From Bacteroidales bacterium (GTDB lineage: Bacteria > Bacteroidota > Bacteroidia > Bacteroidales > UBA932), in NCBI GenBank assembly GCA_021371955.1, contig JAJFVD010000016.1:62001-126000 (forward strand): a DNA stretch of 64,000 nucleotides. The letters are read 5' to 3'. Below the pieces are notes generated by a model. That model had not been told where the DNA came from, searched no databases, and was given only the letters and a program-made list of their open reading frames with translations. A program made the translations under genes and the position numbers. This document shows, piece by piece, positions 1 to 10,484 of the stretch (position 1 is its first letter; the number at the start of each line of letters is the position of its first letter).

Positions 1-705
1 GTTGCCTTTTCCTGAAATGAATGAAGGCCGGCTGCCAAGTTTTTTTAAGCACTCTTCCACAACCTCTTCAGCAGCCTGTACTCGCGGCGCAAATAAACTT
101 GTTTTGCCTGGATTTGAGTTATTATAGCCGGGTGTGGAAGTGGCCCCCGCACAACAGGCAATAACATCCACTCCCTTGTCTTTCCATTCATACCAAAGGC
201 TCTCTGCAAGTATCCTGTCGAATGCTTTTGTGGCGGCGTAAACTGTCAGAAAACCGCTTCCCTGAAATCCAGCCAGCGATGCCAAAATAACAACAGCACC
301 CCTGCCTCTTGAGATCATCTTTTCGCCAAAAATATGCAGCATTTTTAGCGGAGTTATCATATTTATCTGAGCAATCCTGGCATTGCCTTCTACTGTATTT
401 TCCACAAAAGGTCCAATATATGACAGAGCTGCATTATAAACCAGCATGTCTATTTCCCTTCCGTCAAGAGCTTTCGTAATTTGTTCAGGAGCATCAACAG
501 TTCCAAGATCACACAGGATACAGGTGGCTTTAATACTGAACCGGGACTCCAGCTCCCCAGCCAGTTTATTCAAAGGCTCCTCTCGGCGGGCAACAAGTAC
601 CAGATCCATACCCTCCGCTGCCAGACTTTTTGCGAAAGCAGCTCCTATTCCTTCCGATGCTCCGGCGACAAGTGCCGTTTTACCATATTTTTGAATTAAA
701 CCCAT
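1..705 (-). CDS. Short-chain dehydrogenase/reductase, 3' end cut by the window edge
   Basis: I translated this by hand from the ATG at 705-703; it runs 235 codons without a stop to the left edge, so the C-terminus is missing. The N-terminus has the Rossmann dinucleotide motif GASEGIG (residues about 15-21), then an NAA motif near residue 91, a serine in ILASLAG and the catalytic YAATK signature (Tyr-x-x-x-Lys). These define the classical SDR family, NAD(P)H-dependent oxidoreductases of the cytoplasm. The ARR after the second beta strand suggests NADP preference. The substrate cannot be told. The gene is divergent from the secreted protein starting at 855. Confidence 0.85.
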   Translation of the reverse strand, partial: MGLIQKYGKTALVAGASEGIGAAFAKSLAAEGMDLVLVARREEPLNKLAGELESRFSIKATCILCDLGTVDAPEQITKALDGREIDMLVYNAALSYIGPFVENTVEGNARIAQINMITPLKMLHIFGEKMISRGRGAVVILASLAGFQGSGFLTVYAATKAFDRILAESLWYEWKDKGVDVIACCAGATSTPGYNNSNPGKTSLFAPRVQAAEEVVEECLKKLGSRPSFISGKGN

Positions 706-820
706 GATTTATTGATTTCTGTAAGAAAAATAGATATTATTTATGATTAATCAAAAATAAATATCACCCGAAAGTTATTATTTGTAAATTGATATTTCGT
801 ATAAAAACAGCATTTTTTTA

Positions 821-828
821 TATCTTTG
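821..828 (+). promoter_or_regulatory. Bacteroidota -7 promoter element (TATCTTTG)
   Basis: TATCTTTG matches TAnnTTTG and ends 26 nt before the ATG at 855. No convincing -33 TTTG partner is visible at the usual spacing. Confidence 0.45.
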
Positions 829-854
829 TTGGAATTAATAACCCCAATATTTTT

Positions 855-1586
855 ATGAAAAAATTACTTTTAATTTCCTGCTTGTTTGTTTTAATGCTTT
901 GTGGCAATTCTGCATTTTCTCAAACACAAATCAACCCTTCTGATGTTTCAACAAGTGTTCCCGAACTTGCCAATTTCCACTCAATAATTGCACCTATGTG
1001 GCATAAGGCTTATCCTGCAAAAGACATCAATACTCTAAAAGGATATGTTCCTCAAATCAAGGCCAACATGGTTAAAATGAATAATGCTAAGTTAGCCGGC
1101 ATTTTAAGAGAGAAAGAGGCTGCATGGAAAAACGAGCTTGCCAAGTTCAACGTTACAGCAGAAAACTATTACAAAGCCTGCGAAGCAAATGACGAAGCTG
1201 CAATACTCCTTGCTGCCGAAAAATTTCACTCTGCATACGAAGCAATGAACAGGGTTGTAAAACCTTTCGTAAAGGAGATGGATGTTTTCCATCAGACACT
1301 TTATGTAATCTATCATAAGTCTTACACCGAGAAAAATTACACCGAAATTGCAAACGGTATGGATAATCTCATTGCACAGGCAGATGCTATTACAAAATAT
1401 CCTCAGGACAAATTAGTAAAACGTCTTAAAGACAATACTCCTAAATTTTACACAATCGCAGGAGAACTTCATGCTTCTACCGTTACTTTAAAAGAAGTTC
1501 TTAACGGAACAGATGTAAAGAAGAAAGATGCTGCTATTGAGAAAGTACACACTCTCTACCAAAAACTGGAATCTGTTTTTGAATAG
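855..1586 (+). CDS. Secreted all-helical protein of unknown function
   Basis: I do not recognise a family. The ATG at 855 is preferred over an in-frame codon at 789. It gives a 243-aa protein that begins with a clean signal peptide (MKKLLLISCLFVLML...) and a likely cleavage site near SAFSQ, and it sits 26 nt after a -7 element. The rest is lysine-rich and predicted helical. It contains two similar segments around residues 40-140 and 140-240 with histidines (FHS, MWHKAYP; FHQTLYVIYHKSYTEKN), suggesting an internal duplication of a four-helix-like unit. Periplasmic location is inferred. A stem-loop terminator follows directly. Confidence 0.75.
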   Translation: MKKLLLISCLFVLMLCGNSAFSQTQINPSDVSTSVPELANFHSIIAPMWHKAYPAKDINTLKGYVPQIKANMVKMNNAKLAGILREKEAAWKNELAKFNVTAENYYKACEANDEAAILLAAEKFHSAYEAMNRVVKPFVKEMDVFHQTLYVIYHKSYTEKNYTEIANGMDNLIAQADAITKYPQDKLVKRLKDNTPKFYTIAGELHASTVTLKEVLNGTDVKKKDAAIEKVHTLYQKLESVFE

Positions 1587-1604
1587 TATTCCAAACTAAA
1601 CATA

Positions 1605-1648
1605 AATAGCCTGCTAATTGAGATCAATTATGCGGGCTATTTTCTTTT
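1605..1648 (+). terminator. Rho-independent terminator after the secreted helical protein
   Basis: The arms ATAGCCTGC and GCGGGCTAT pair around an inner TAATTG/CAATTA stem, followed by TTTTCTTTT. The tail overlaps the last codons of the convergent copA gene. Confidence 0.7.
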
Positions 1649-4156
1649 AGTAGCCCTCCCTATTGGTTCAATATTATATCCTCTCAAACGAAGGCTGTTT
1701 GTTACAACAAAAATTGAACTGAATGCCATTGCTCCGGCAGCTAACATAGGATTTAGCAGTCCAAAGGCTGCTACCGGAATTAATGCGACATTGTATAATA
1801 GTGCCCATATGAGATTTTGAACTATTGTTCTGGAAGTTCCTTTGGAAAGGGATATTGCCTTTGCTACACCCCGCAAATCACCACTGATGAGGGTAATGCC
1901 GGCAGTAGCGATTGCAATGTCGGTACCGGTTCCAATTGATATACCCACATCTGCCTGCGCCAGCGCCGGAGCATCATTTATGCCATCTCCAACCATTATG
2001 ATTTTTGGATTGGATGTTTTAGAGAGGAGTACGTTTGTTTGCAGCTTTTTAATAGTTTCTGCCTTCCCGCCCGGTAATACTTCAGCAAAAAACCTGTCTA
2101 TTCCAACTTTGTCGGCTATTGCCTGAGCTGTGCTTTTGTTGTCGCCGGTAATCATTACGACTTCCAGCCCGAGTCTTTTTAATTCAGCAATAGCTTCCGC
2201 AGAACCTGGCTTTACTACATCTGCAACAGCAACTATGCCGGCCGGTTGGGCCGGGTCTTGTGAATCTGACTTTTTGAGAGCCACAATCATAACTGTTTTT
2301 CCCTCTTTTTCCAACCGGAAAATGTCGTTTTCAATTTGCTCAATGGGAACTCCTTCATTTTTCATCAACCGCACATTTCCAACAACAACACTTGTATTGT
2401 CAATCAAAGCACGAATACCAAAACCGCTTATTGCCTGGAAATTTTTAGGTTCGACAAGACTCAGCCCTCTATCGTTACCTGCTTTTACTATAGCGGTTCC
2501 GATGGGGTGCTCTGATCCTTTTTCGGCACTGGCACAAATACGGAGCAGTTCATTTTCATCTGTTCCGTTTACTACTACTATATCGGTTATTTCCGGTTCG
2601 CCTCTTGTTATTGTTCCGGTCTTATCCAATACAACAACATTTGAATGTCCAGCCTTTTCAAGTATTTCGCTGTTTTTAAACAGTATCCCATTTTCGGCAC
2701 CTTTTGATGTGCCAACAATTATTGCCGTAGGGGTTGCAAGGCCAATTGCACAAGGGCAGGCAATAACAAGAACAGCTATTGCATTTACCATGGCAACGGT
2801 CCAACCGGCCTGCCCCACCAGGGTCCATCCTAAGAAAGTAATCAGCCCTAAACCAATAATGACTGGAACAAAATATCTTCCAATTTCGTCTGCCAGTTTT
2901 TGAATAGGTGCCTTGCTGGCCTGAGCCTCTCTCACCATTTTCACAATCTGGGACAGTGTTGTATTCTTCCCTACTTTTGTAGCCTCGAATTTTAATAACC
3001 CCTCTTTATTGATGGTTGCGCCTATTACTTCATCCCCCGGGCCCTTGCTTACTGGCATGGATTCTCCGGTTATCATTGACTCGTCAAGTGCAGATCTTCC
3101 TTCGGCTATTATTCCGTCTACTGGTATCTTTTCTCCCGGGCGGACAAGTATCATATCTCCAACCTCAACAGAATCAATATTAATGACCAATTCTTCATTG
3201 TCACGAATTACACATGCAGTTCTTGCACGCAAACCCATTAAAGCCCTGAGGGAATCTGCCGTTCTTCCCTTGGCCCTTGCCTCGAGATATTTTCCTAAGC
3301 GGATGAGTGTTATAATTGCAGCGCCGGTTTCAAAATAGACATGAGGGCTGTCAATTATTCCAACAGTAACAAGCAAGCTTGAAAAATATGCTACGGACGA
3401 ACCCATCATTATAAGGACATCCATATTTGCACTTCCGGCTCTCAGACTTTTATATGCACCTATATAGAAATGCCAGCCAACAATAAACTGGACAGCAGTT
3501 GCCATAATGAGCATTGCATACTGGTCGTAACTGAATCCCACAAGATTAAAATCGCGGGCCATGCTGTAAACAATAAGGGGAATCGTAAATATAAGCCCTA
3601 TTGTCAACAGCCGCTCCTGATTTTTAAGTTCGGACAAATGCACCTTGCTTTCAACATCTTCCAGTTCTTCATTTTCTGCAACATTTACTACATCAAATCC
3701 GGCTTTCCTTATTTGTGCAGCAAGAACAGAGATTGTGATTATACCCGGTATGTACTCAATATGTGCTCTTTCGGTAGCAAGACTCACATTTGCACTTAGA
3801 ACTCCTTTAAGCTTTGAAAGTTGCTTCTCCAGCATCTGAACATCGGAACTGTCCCGTATTCCTATAACAGGAAGCTCTGCCATGCCTGTTGCTACGCCAT
3901 ATCCCACATGCTTTACGCAATCGATAATTCCATTAATGTCTATTACATGTCTGTCAATGTTGACAGCAAGTTTCTCTCCTGCAAAATCTACATTTGCTTC
4001 AATTACACCCCCCAGTTTCCTCACCTGCCGTTCAATCGCCCCGGAACAGTTAGTACAAGTCATTCCAGTAACCGGCAAAATAAAAAATTCTGTTTTTTGC
4101 TCAGTTTCCTGTGATATAAGTTCGGACTTGAACGACTTCTTTACAATATTACCCAT
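1637..4156 (-). CDS. copA: Cu+-exporting P1B-type ATPase
   Basis: This 839-aa inner-membrane pump couples ATP hydrolysis to export of Cu(I)/Ag(I). It has an N-terminal HMA domain with GMTCTNC (residues 31-37) and a second HMA-like fold (about 93-165) that has no CxxC. The membrane helices follow, with the P1B-1 ion motif CPC at residues 467-469, the TGES actuator loop, the phosphorylated Asp511 in DKTGT, SEHPIG in the nucleotide domain and GDGINDAP in the hinge. Length is normal for two-HMA CopA proteins. No copper chaperone or CopY/CueR regulator lies next to it. It is 95 nt downstream of a histidine kinase gene. Confidence 0.95.
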   Translation of the reverse strand: MGNIVKKSFKSELISQETEQKTEFFILPVTGMTCTNCSGAIERQVRKLGGVIEANVDFAGEKLAVNIDRHVIDINGIIDCVKHVGYGVATGMAELPVIGIRDSSDVQMLEKQLSKLKGVLSANVSLATERAHIEYIPGIITISVLAAQIRKAGFDVVNVAENEELEDVESKVHLSELKNQERLLTIGLIFTIPLIVYSMARDFNLVGFSYDQYAMLIMATAVQFIVGWHFYIGAYKSLRAGSANMDVLIMMGSSVAYFSSLLVTVGIIDSPHVYFETGAAIITLIRLGKYLEARAKGRTADSLRALMGLRARTACVIRDNEELVINIDSVEVGDMILVRPGEKIPVDGIIAEGRSALDESMITGESMPVSKGPGDEVIGATINKEGLLKFEATKVGKNTTLSQIVKMVREAQASKAPIQKLADEIGRYFVPVIIGLGLITFLGWTLVGQAGWTVAMVNAIAVLVIACPCAIGLATPTAIIVGTSKGAENGILFKNSEILEKAGHSNVVVLDKTGTITRGEPEITDIVVVNGTDENELLRICASAEKGSEHPIGTAIVKAGNDRGLSLVEPKNFQAISGFGIRALIDNTSVVVGNVRLMKNEGVPIEQIENDIFRLEKEGKTVMIVALKKSDSQDPAQPAGIVAVADVVKPGSAEAIAELKRLGLEVVMITGDNKSTAQAIADKVGIDRFFAEVLPGGKAETIKKLQTNVLLSKTSNPKIIMVGDGINDAPALAQADVGISIGTGTDIAIATAGITLISGDLRGVAKAISLSKGTSRTIVQNLIWALLYNVALIPVAAFGLLNPMLAAGAMAFSSIFVVTNSLRLRGYNIEPIGRATKRK

Positions 4157-4251
4157 AATAAATTCGTTTGTTTTTTGTAAAATACCGGTATGCAGCGGTA
4201 TAATTACTCATAACGCGTATAATTTAACATTGTTCGTTCCCCACACAAGAT

Positions 4252-7200
4252 TTATCCGATTTTAGTATATGGTATGGTAAAATAAAAAGTAGAACCTTTT
4301 CCCGGTGTAGAGTGAATCCAGATTTTGCCACCGAGCAATTCCACGTAGGCCTTGGAAATTGACAAACCCAGCCCCGATCCTCCGTACTGATAATTTTTAG
4401 CGAGATTCAGCTGACTGAAACGCTTAAAAATTTCTTCATATTTTTCCTGCGGGATACCAATTCCTGTATCTTTTACGAAAAATTTTAAATAATCCCCTTC
4501 TACGCTGTATCCAAGTTCGATATACCCTTCCTGGGTGAATTTGAGCGCATTGTTGATAAGGTTAGTCAAAATTTGAGTAAGCTTGGTTCCATCTGTCATT
4601 ACATCTGATTCTACATTTGGCAGATAGTTATTGAAAATGAGAACAATATTCTGGTTTTTCGCTTTATGAAAAAATTGTTCGTATACCAGATTACATATTG
4701 AATTTATATTTACAGGGTTTATTATAGCCCTCTCCTGCCCTGCTTCTATAGTTGCAATATTAACTATATCGTTGATGATTGAAAGCAGCTGGTTACTGTT
4801 CTGAATTATTATTTCCGTAAAGTGTTTGCGTTCTTCCGGAAGTGTATCGGGGTCGGCGAGTAAATCGGAAAATCCCACTATGGAATTCATGGGAGTTCGA
4901 ACTTCGTGAGAAATATTATGCAGGAAAGCGGTCTTGAGCCGGTCGTTCTCTTCTGCCTTTTCCTTCGCAGCCATCAGTTCTTCTGCGTTTTTCTTTAGTT
5001 CGGTTATATCTATTGCCACTCCTATAAGGGCAATCGGATTTTTATTTTCGTCTTTAATTATGGAGGTTGAAAGCAGAACCGGAAAAATTGTTCCGTCTTT
5101 TTTGATATTCATAAGTTCGCCTCTCCAACCTCCCTCGATAGTATGATTAAGAATGTTCAACGAGCTCTCAGTCTCAAATCCAACAGGACGCAAAATACTG
5201 ATATGTTTGCCAATGAGCTCATTTTCCGAGTATCCGTATGTTTTGAGGAATGCCTCGTTTACATACATCAATACGTCATTGTTATCGGTAATTGAGACAC
5301 ATTCGCTCACGCTTTCAAGTGAATGGGCCAAGAGTTTAACTTTTTTCTCGACCTCTTTCTTTTGAACGATCCGCCACACACTGCTCATCATGATAGTTAA
5401 CTGGCTCACATCCGTATTGTCGTAGTCACTCTCTTTATTCGCAACCCCAACAACAGCAGCGATTTTATCTTCATCAAATATCGGGATGGTTAAAAATCTC
5501 TCCAAATGAAGATGCCCTTTTGGATATCCCTTTTTTAAAGGATTCGTTTCTTTGAAATTATTAATCATTATAGCTTCTCTCTGGCGCACAGCCTCTCCCC
5601 AAATACCTGTTTGATTTAATGCAGTACAGGTTTGAGGGTCGGCTACCTCACACCCTTTCATCACATCCCGTGACCAGGAATTAAGCGTGAACTCTTTTTT
5701 TACTTCATCATAAAAATAAATATAACCTATCTTGCTTGATGTTAAAGTAATAGCCTCATTGAGCGCATAATCCAGAAAATCCTGAATATTGTTTGCATTA
5801 TACTGATAGATATTTACCATTCTGGCAAGCCTTTCTGCATTGAGCAATACTTTTTCTGCGGCATGCTTGCGGTCGGTTATGTCATGCATACTGCCAAATA
5901 TCTTTACTGGTAATCCATTATCGTCGTATAATAATTTTGAAGAAATTGAACATGGAATATGGGATCCGTCTTTATTTAAAAGGGTGACTTCATAGTCCGA
6001 AATACTTCCGGTTTGCATTAATGCGTTCACGAGCGTTTTTCTGTCTTCGGCATTTACGTAAAAATCGTAAATGGATTTCCCGATAAGCTCATCTCTGTGA
6101 ATTTGACCTTTAGAGATAATTTCAATTGACGGGCTCACATCCAGAATTATTCCGTCAAAGGTTGCCTCATAATATATGTCCTGAACATTTTCAAATATGC
6201 TACGGTATTTTTCTTCGCTGATTTTTAATTGTTCTTCGGAATGTTTGCGTTTTGTTATGTCCGAAAATATGCTCACAAACTGATTTGGTGCCGGACAAAA
6301 GGCTTTTACGTCAAATATTTTAGCAAGTCCTTTTGAGTGATCTATGAAATTTATAGGTTCACCTGTAAGTGCTACCCTTCCATATCTTTCTATCCAGCTT
6401 GATTCTGTTTCGGGCATAATATCCAGCACTCTTTTGCCAATTATCTGCCCGGCTTTTAACCCTGTCAACATTTCAAAAGCAGGATTTACATCAAGAAAAC
6501 GGTAATCGACCGGCTCCCCTTTTTCATTACATATTATTTCATGCAATGCAAATCCATCCATCATCTCATTAAAGAGAGTCTGATACTTATGCTCAGTCTG
6601 TTTTTTTTCAGTAAGGTCCTGGATGAGCATACATGTTTTTTCATTCCCCTCTTTATCTTTAAAAACACTCGAAGATACCTCTCCTTCAAATCTACTCCCG
6701 TCTTTGCGTACGAATGTTATCTCCCCTTTCGCCTTGCCTGCTCTTTTTCTCTCCTCCAAAATTGGTAAAAGTCTGGGGTCGGAAGTATCAACAATTGCCG
6801 TCCGCCCTCCGCTACACAGCTCTTCTTCTGTATAACCAAATAACTGGCAGGCGAAGCCATTTGCAGCAAGTATTCTTCCGTCCGGCACCGTAAGCAGGAT
6901 GCCTAAATAACTATTGTCATAAATGGAGTGGTATTTTTCCTCACTTTCCTTTAATTCCTCTTCGGCCAATTTACGGTCCGAAATATCCTGAAGAATACAA
7001 TGGGTCTGTTTGAAACTCCCATCATTCTTATACCCTACGCGGCCATCAAAAGCTATAAATTTACGCTGTCCATTACGGTGAATCATTTCAAATTCGGAAT
7101 GGATATGTCCCTGAGCCTTGAAAATAGGGAAACGCTTGCGAAATGAGTCCACAAATTCCGGAGCAAGAAAATCTCCAAACCATTTTCCAGCCACTTCTTC

Positions 7201-7527
7201 TTTCTGATATCCCAGCGTATTTAGCCAGGCTTCATTAACCTCAATAAAATATCCGTTTTCGTCAAGCGACTGGTATCCTAAAGGGGCCTTTTCAAACATT
7301 GAGACGAATTTTTCTTCGTTCCTGCGAAGCGACTCTTCGGATTTTATATGAAATTCCAGTTCCGACTTGAGATTGTCAATGGTGTCCTGGGTAGACAAAT
7401 AGCTTAATTCATTGTCTTCTGTGTATTCAGAATCAAGACCGGAACGTTGAATTCCTTTGCGCTTGCGTTTATCTGATTCATTAACTCCTGCCATATCCAC
7501 TCTTTCATTTTCAATCCACGGACACAT
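4252..7527 (-). CDS. Multi-PAS/GAF sensor histidine kinase
   Basis: This 1091-aa protein has no evident membrane segment and is probably a cytoplasmic sensor. Domains in order, approximately: PAS/PAC modules at 50-180, 185-310, 312-430 and 436-556; a GAF domain at 575-720 (YALNEAITLTSSKIGYIYFY); a further PAS at 735-860; HisKA with His874 in FLHNISHEVRTP; and HATPase_c to the end (DTGIGIP, GGSGLGLSI). There is no receiver domain, so its partner regulator is elsewhere. The ATG at 7527 gives the longest form; an ATG 11 codons later (MAGVNES) is also possible. The ligand and target are unknown. Confidence 0.92.
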   Translation of the reverse strand: MCPWIENERVDMAGVNESDKRKRKGIQRSGLDSEYTEDNELSYLSTQDTIDNLKSELEFHIKSEESLRRNEEKFVSMFEKAPLGYQSLDENGYFIEVNEAWLNTLGYQKEEVAGKWFGDFLAPEFVDSFRKRFPIFKAQGHIHSEFEMIHRNGQRKFIAFDGRVGYKNDGSFKQTHCILQDISDRKLAEEELKESEEKYHSIYDNSYLGILLTVPDGRILAANGFACQLFGYTEEELCSGGRTAIVDTSDPRLLPILEERKRAGKAKGEITFVRKDGSRFEGEVSSSVFKDKEGNEKTCMLIQDLTEKKQTEHKYQTLFNEMMDGFALHEIICNEKGEPVDYRFLDVNPAFEMLTGLKAGQIIGKRVLDIMPETESSWIERYGRVALTGEPINFIDHSKGLAKIFDVKAFCPAPNQFVSIFSDITKRKHSEEQLKISEEKYRSIFENVQDIYYEATFDGIILDVSPSIEIISKGQIHRDELIGKSIYDFYVNAEDRKTLVNALMQTGSISDYEVTLLNKDGSHIPCSISSKLLYDDNGLPVKIFGSMHDITDRKHAAEKVLLNAERLARMVNIYQYNANNIQDFLDYALNEAITLTSSKIGYIYFYDEVKKEFTLNSWSRDVMKGCEVADPQTCTALNQTGIWGEAVRQREAIMINNFKETNPLKKGYPKGHLHLERFLTIPIFDEDKIAAVVGVANKESDYDNTDVSQLTIMMSSVWRIVQKKEVEKKVKLLAHSLESVSECVSITDNNDVLMYVNEAFLKTYGYSENELIGKHISILRPVGFETESSLNILNHTIEGGWRGELMNIKKDGTIFPVLLSTSIIKDENKNPIALIGVAIDITELKKNAEELMAAKEKAEENDRLKTAFLHNISHEVRTPMNSIVGFSDLLADPDTLPEERKHFTEIIIQNSNQLLSIINDIVNIATIEAGQERAIINPVNINSICNLVYEQFFHKAKNQNIVLIFNNYLPNVESDVMTDGTKLTQILTNLINNALKFTQEGYIELGYSVEGDYLKFFVKDTGIGIPQEKYEEIFKRFSQLNLAKNYQYGGSGLGLSISKAYVELLGGKIWIHSTPGKGSTFYFTIPYTKIG

Positions 7528-7573
7528 GATACTAAGATAAGTATTTTTAGTAAATAATTACACCCCTCCCCCA

Positions 7574-7605
7574 ATAAAAAAAGCCTCACTTAAAAGTAAG
7601 GCTTT
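7574..7605 (-). terminator. Rho-independent terminator after the SPFH gene
   Basis: On the minus strand AAAGCCTTAC pairs with GTGAGGCTTT (one T-G wobble) and is followed by TTTTT. It lies about 20 nt past the stop of the SPFH gene and before the kinase gene. Confidence 0.8.
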
Positions 7606-7624
7606 GCTATTTAATATTTAATAT

Positions 7625-8506
7625 TTATTTTTTACTGCTTTTCTTCTCTATCGGAACAATCCCGGCCATCTCACCGATAATGTTTACCAGCTCTGTACCG
7701 GTAGGAATAACTATTTTAGTATTATTCTCAAGCGATGATTCCATAGCTTCCAGCTTCCTGAGCATCTGTGCATTTCCTACAAAATATTTATCAGCGGCCT
7801 CATTTACGAGTCTTATTGCTTCCGCTTCACCCTCGGCATGTAATATTTTAGACTGCTTAAAACCTTCTGCTTCTTTTATTTTTGCTCTCTTAACACCGTC
7901 TGCTACAGTTTCCGCTGCAGTTGCAGAGTCGATGGCTGCAATTTTTTCATTCTCGGCCTTTACAACTTTGTTCATTGTCTCCTGAACATCCTTTGGCGGG
8001 TCAATCTGTTTTAATTCTGTACGAACTATTTCAATTCCCCAGCCTTTTGTTTCGGTATGAAGTGTCTTGTACAGCTCGGCATTTATTTTGCCCCTTTCGC
8101 TGTTTGCCGATTTTAAAGTGAGAGTACCAATGATGTTACGGAGAGTTGTGCGTGCTAGGTTTACAATTTGCCACCTGAAATTATTGACATTATAAATAGA
8201 GCCTTTTACACTATCTTCATCCGATTTAACCCTGAAGTATACCTGAGCATCAACGCTTGCATTAAGGTTGTCATTTGTAATTATCTCCTGAGGCTCGGCA
8301 TCTACCATTTGTTCGGTAACGTTTATCACATAGATTTTGTCGATAATAGGAATAATCCAGTGGAAACCGGGATTTGCAAATTTGTTATACTTCCCAAGTC
8401 TCTCAATGAGACCTCTTTGTGTAGGTCTTACAATTCTTATCCCTGCAGCTATAATCAACAGCCCGATTGGGATTAAAAAATACCAGAAATTCATTTCACT
8501 TTCCAT
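7625..8506 (-). CDS. SPFH/band-7 membrane protein (stomatin/QmcA-like)
   Basis: This 293-aa protein has one N-terminal transmembrane helix (FWYFLIPIGLLIIAAGIRIV), then a prohibitin-homology domain starting VRPTQRGLIERLGKY. An Ala/Glu-rich helical stretch (about 180-245) with the conserved AEGEAEAI segment follows. Such proteins oligomerise into membrane microdomain cages and often modulate membrane proteases or transporters. The usual NfeD partner is not adjacent. The start could be the ATG at 8506 or four codons later (MNFWYF). The gene is monocistronic, judging by the terminator downstream and the divergent gene upstream. Confidence 0.9.
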   Translation of the reverse strand: MESEMNFWYFLIPIGLLIIAAGIRIVRPTQRGLIERLGKYNKFANPGFHWIIPIIDKIYVINVTEQMVDAEPQEIITNDNLNASVDAQVYFRVKSDEDSVKGSIYNVNNFRWQIVNLARTTLRNIIGTLTLKSANSERGKINAELYKTLHTETKGWGIEIVRTELKQIDPPKDVQETMNKVVKAENEKIAAIDSATAAETVADGVKRAKIKEAEGFKQSKILHAEGEAEAIRLVNEAADKYFVGNAQMLRKLEAMESSLENNTKIVIPTGTELVNIIGEMAGIVPIEKKSSKK

Positions 8507-8612
8507 ATTAAAGGTTTGTTAAATATTTATAATAAAGGTAATATAAATGTATTTGGAAATCTACAAATAATGAGAATTTTTAATAACTTTACTATGAGTT
8601 GAATATTTGTTT

Positions 8613-9254
8613 ATGGACAGCAATAACATAAGTGAGGAATTTTTACAGTCACTCCTTTCAGGTAACAGACGTTTAAGTTCACAAATCATTGGCAATTTGG
8701 CTGTAGCCGGCCTGCCGGTTGAAGATATTTACGAGAAAATCATAAAAAAATCTCTTTATGATATCGGAGAACTTTGGGAATCGGGCAAAATAAGTGTGGC
8801 AACCGAACATCTTGCTTCTGCAATTGTTGAATCTGTTTTAAATGAAATGTACTCCGGTATAATTTCAAAAAACAGAAACAACAAAACAGTTATTGTGGCC
8901 TCTGTGGAGAATGAGTCGCACCAGATAGGAATAAAGATGGTAGCTGATATTTTCGAAAAACACGGCTGGAATACTCTTTTCCTTGGAGCAAATGTTCCCA
9001 CAAAAGATCTGATTAGTTTCATGGAGGATATAAGACCGGACTATATTGCCCTCTCGTTAAGTATTTCTTTCAATATTTCAACATTCGAGTCCACGGTTAA
9101 GTCCATCCTTGCCGGCAATCCTTCAATGAAGATAATTGTAGGAGGCCAGGGACTTCGTACCGGCGGGAGAGAGGTACAGATGAAATATCCTAATTTATTT
9201 TATATAGAAGACCTGTATAACCTTGAGGTTTTCATTAAGAAAATCAGTTGCTAA
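8613..9254 (+). CDS. Cobalamin-binding (corrinoid) signalling protein
   Basis: The ATG at 8613 gives 213 aa; an in-frame TTG at 8607 is less likely. Residues about 1-85 form the helical B12-binding-2 cap (WESGKISVATEHLASAIVE). Residues about 90-210 form the Rossmann-like B12-binding domain, with ESHQIG carrying the cobalt-ligating histidine (His103), LSLS in place of SxL, and VGGQG as the GG motif. No methyltransferase or mutase is attached, so this is a stand-alone cobalamin module as in light- or corrinoid-sensing regulators. It sits 13 nt ahead of a histidine kinase and then a hybrid kinase, so a sensory role is inferred. No cobalamin riboswitch was seen upstream. Confidence 0.88.
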   Translation: MDSNNISEEFLQSLLSGNRRLSSQIIGNLAVAGLPVEDIYEKIIKKSLYDIGELWESGKISVATEHLASAIVESVLNEMYSGIISKNRNNKTVIVASVENESHQIGIKMVADIFEKHGWNTLFLGANVPTKDLISFMEDIRPDYIALSLSISFNISTFESTVKSILAGNPSMKIIVGGQGLRTGGREVQMKYPNLFYIEDLYNLEVFIKKISC

Positions 9255-9267
9255 AAATCAATGAATT

Positions 9268-10449
9268 ATGGATGAAGGTCTGATAAATAGTTTTCTTGAC
9301 AAATGGCATGATGAGTTAAAATTATCTATTGTGGAAAATGGGTCATTATGTCTTGCTCTCTTCTCGGATAAGGGACAACTCATTTTTGCCAATCAAACAA
9401 TGATGGCGCTTTTTATTAGTCCGGAAAAGCCCGCAGACAATATTTTGAATCCCTCATTTGAAAAGCTGACCGGTTTTACCAGTACAACATCATTGATATA
9501 TAAAGGATTTCTCACTTTAGGCAATTTTTCCTCCATTAATACATCCATTCTTGTCCGAGTATACAGGAAAGAGGACGAAATCCTCATAATCGGTGGTGTG
9601 GATACCAGGCAGCTTACTCAGCAAAACGAAACAATGCACGATCTCAACAGAGAAATAAACAATCTTCAGCGCTTGTTAATAAAGGAGAAGAGTTCTCTCG
9701 AAAATATACTCCGGCAACTCAATCAGGCCAACATTGAGCTTAAAGAGGCAAATGCTTCTAAAGATAAGTTCTTCTCTATCATTGCACATGACCTCAAAAA
9801 CCCATTTAATGCACTTCTCGGATTTTCCGATTTGTTAATGGCGAATTATAAAAATATGGAGCCTCAGGAGATAGAGGAACAGTTACAGATGCTGAGCAGC
9901 GCAAGCCATCAGGCCTATAATTTATTAGAAGATTTGTTAATGTGGTCCAAAGCGCAGCAGGGAAAGATTACTTTTCTCCCTCAGAAAATAATAATCAACG
10001 ATATTTTTGATGAAATTCAATCTAATCTCGAAAATGTTGCTGCAAAAAAATCAATTTCAGTTAAATTTGACGATTATCCGGATACTGCTTTGTATGCCGA
10101 TTTGAATATGCTAAAGACAATACTCCGTAATTTAATTTCCAATGCGATTAAGTTCTCTCCGAGAGGGAGTGATGTCAAAGTACAAGTTGATACGGAAAAC
10201 GAATTTGCCAGGATATCTGTTTCAGACAAAGGCATTGGAATTTCCGAAAAAAACTTAAGCCGTTTGTGGCAGCTGTCCGAACAGTTCACCACAAAAGGGA
10301 CCGAAAACGAAGATGGAACAGGGCTTGGACTTGTTTTGTGCAGGGAGTTTGTTGAAAAACATGGTGGAAAAATTTGGGCAGCGAGCGAACAGGGAAAGGG
10401 TAGCGATTTTATGTTTACAATCCCTCTGTTCGACAAAAAATATGAATAA
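9268..10449 (+). CDS. Cytoplasmic sensor histidine kinase, partner of the cobalamin-binding protein
   Basis: The protein has 393 aa and no membrane helices. The N-terminal 110 residues look like a divergent PAS-type domain (LALFSDKGQLIFANQTMMALF). A coiled coil follows at about 120-165, then HisKA with His174 in IIAHDLKNPF and HATPase_c with NLISNAIKFS, DKGIGIS and GTGLGL. The HDLKNP form of the H-box is shared with the kinases at 13592 and 55377. The gene starts 13 nt after the cobalamin-binding protein and is followed by the hybrid kinase 35 nt later, so all three probably form one operon. The input signal is inferred to come through the corrinoid protein. Confidence 0.9.
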   Translation: MDEGLINSFLDKWHDELKLSIVENGSLCLALFSDKGQLIFANQTMMALFISPEKPADNILNPSFEKLTGFTSTTSLIYKGFLTLGNFSSINTSILVRVYRKEDEILIIGGVDTRQLTQQNETMHDLNREINNLQRLLIKEKSSLENILRQLNQANIELKEANASKDKFFSIIAHDLKNPFNALLGFSDLLMANYKNMEPQEIEEQLQMLSSASHQAYNLLEDLLMWSKAQQGKITFLPQKIIINDIFDEIQSNLENVAAKKSISVKFDDYPDTALYADLNMLKTILRNLISNAIKFSPRGSDVKVQVDTENEFARISVSDKGIGISEKNLSRLWQLSEQFTTKGTENEDGTGLGLVLCREFVEKHGGKIWAASEQGKGSDFMFTIPLFDKKYE

Positions 10450-10484
10450 TGAATTTGTTAAGTTATTAAAATACATATTAAATT

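Noticed and set aside
2130..2903. 257-codon open frame on the plus strand across copA
   Set aside because: It lies wholly antisense to conserved copA motifs (CPC, DKTGT) and has no start signals or recognisable domains; it is a shadow of codon bias.
8507..8612. Cobalamin riboswitch before the B12-binding protein gene
   Set aside because: The intergenic region is only 106 bp and AT-rich, with no B12-box-like or conserved stem sequence.
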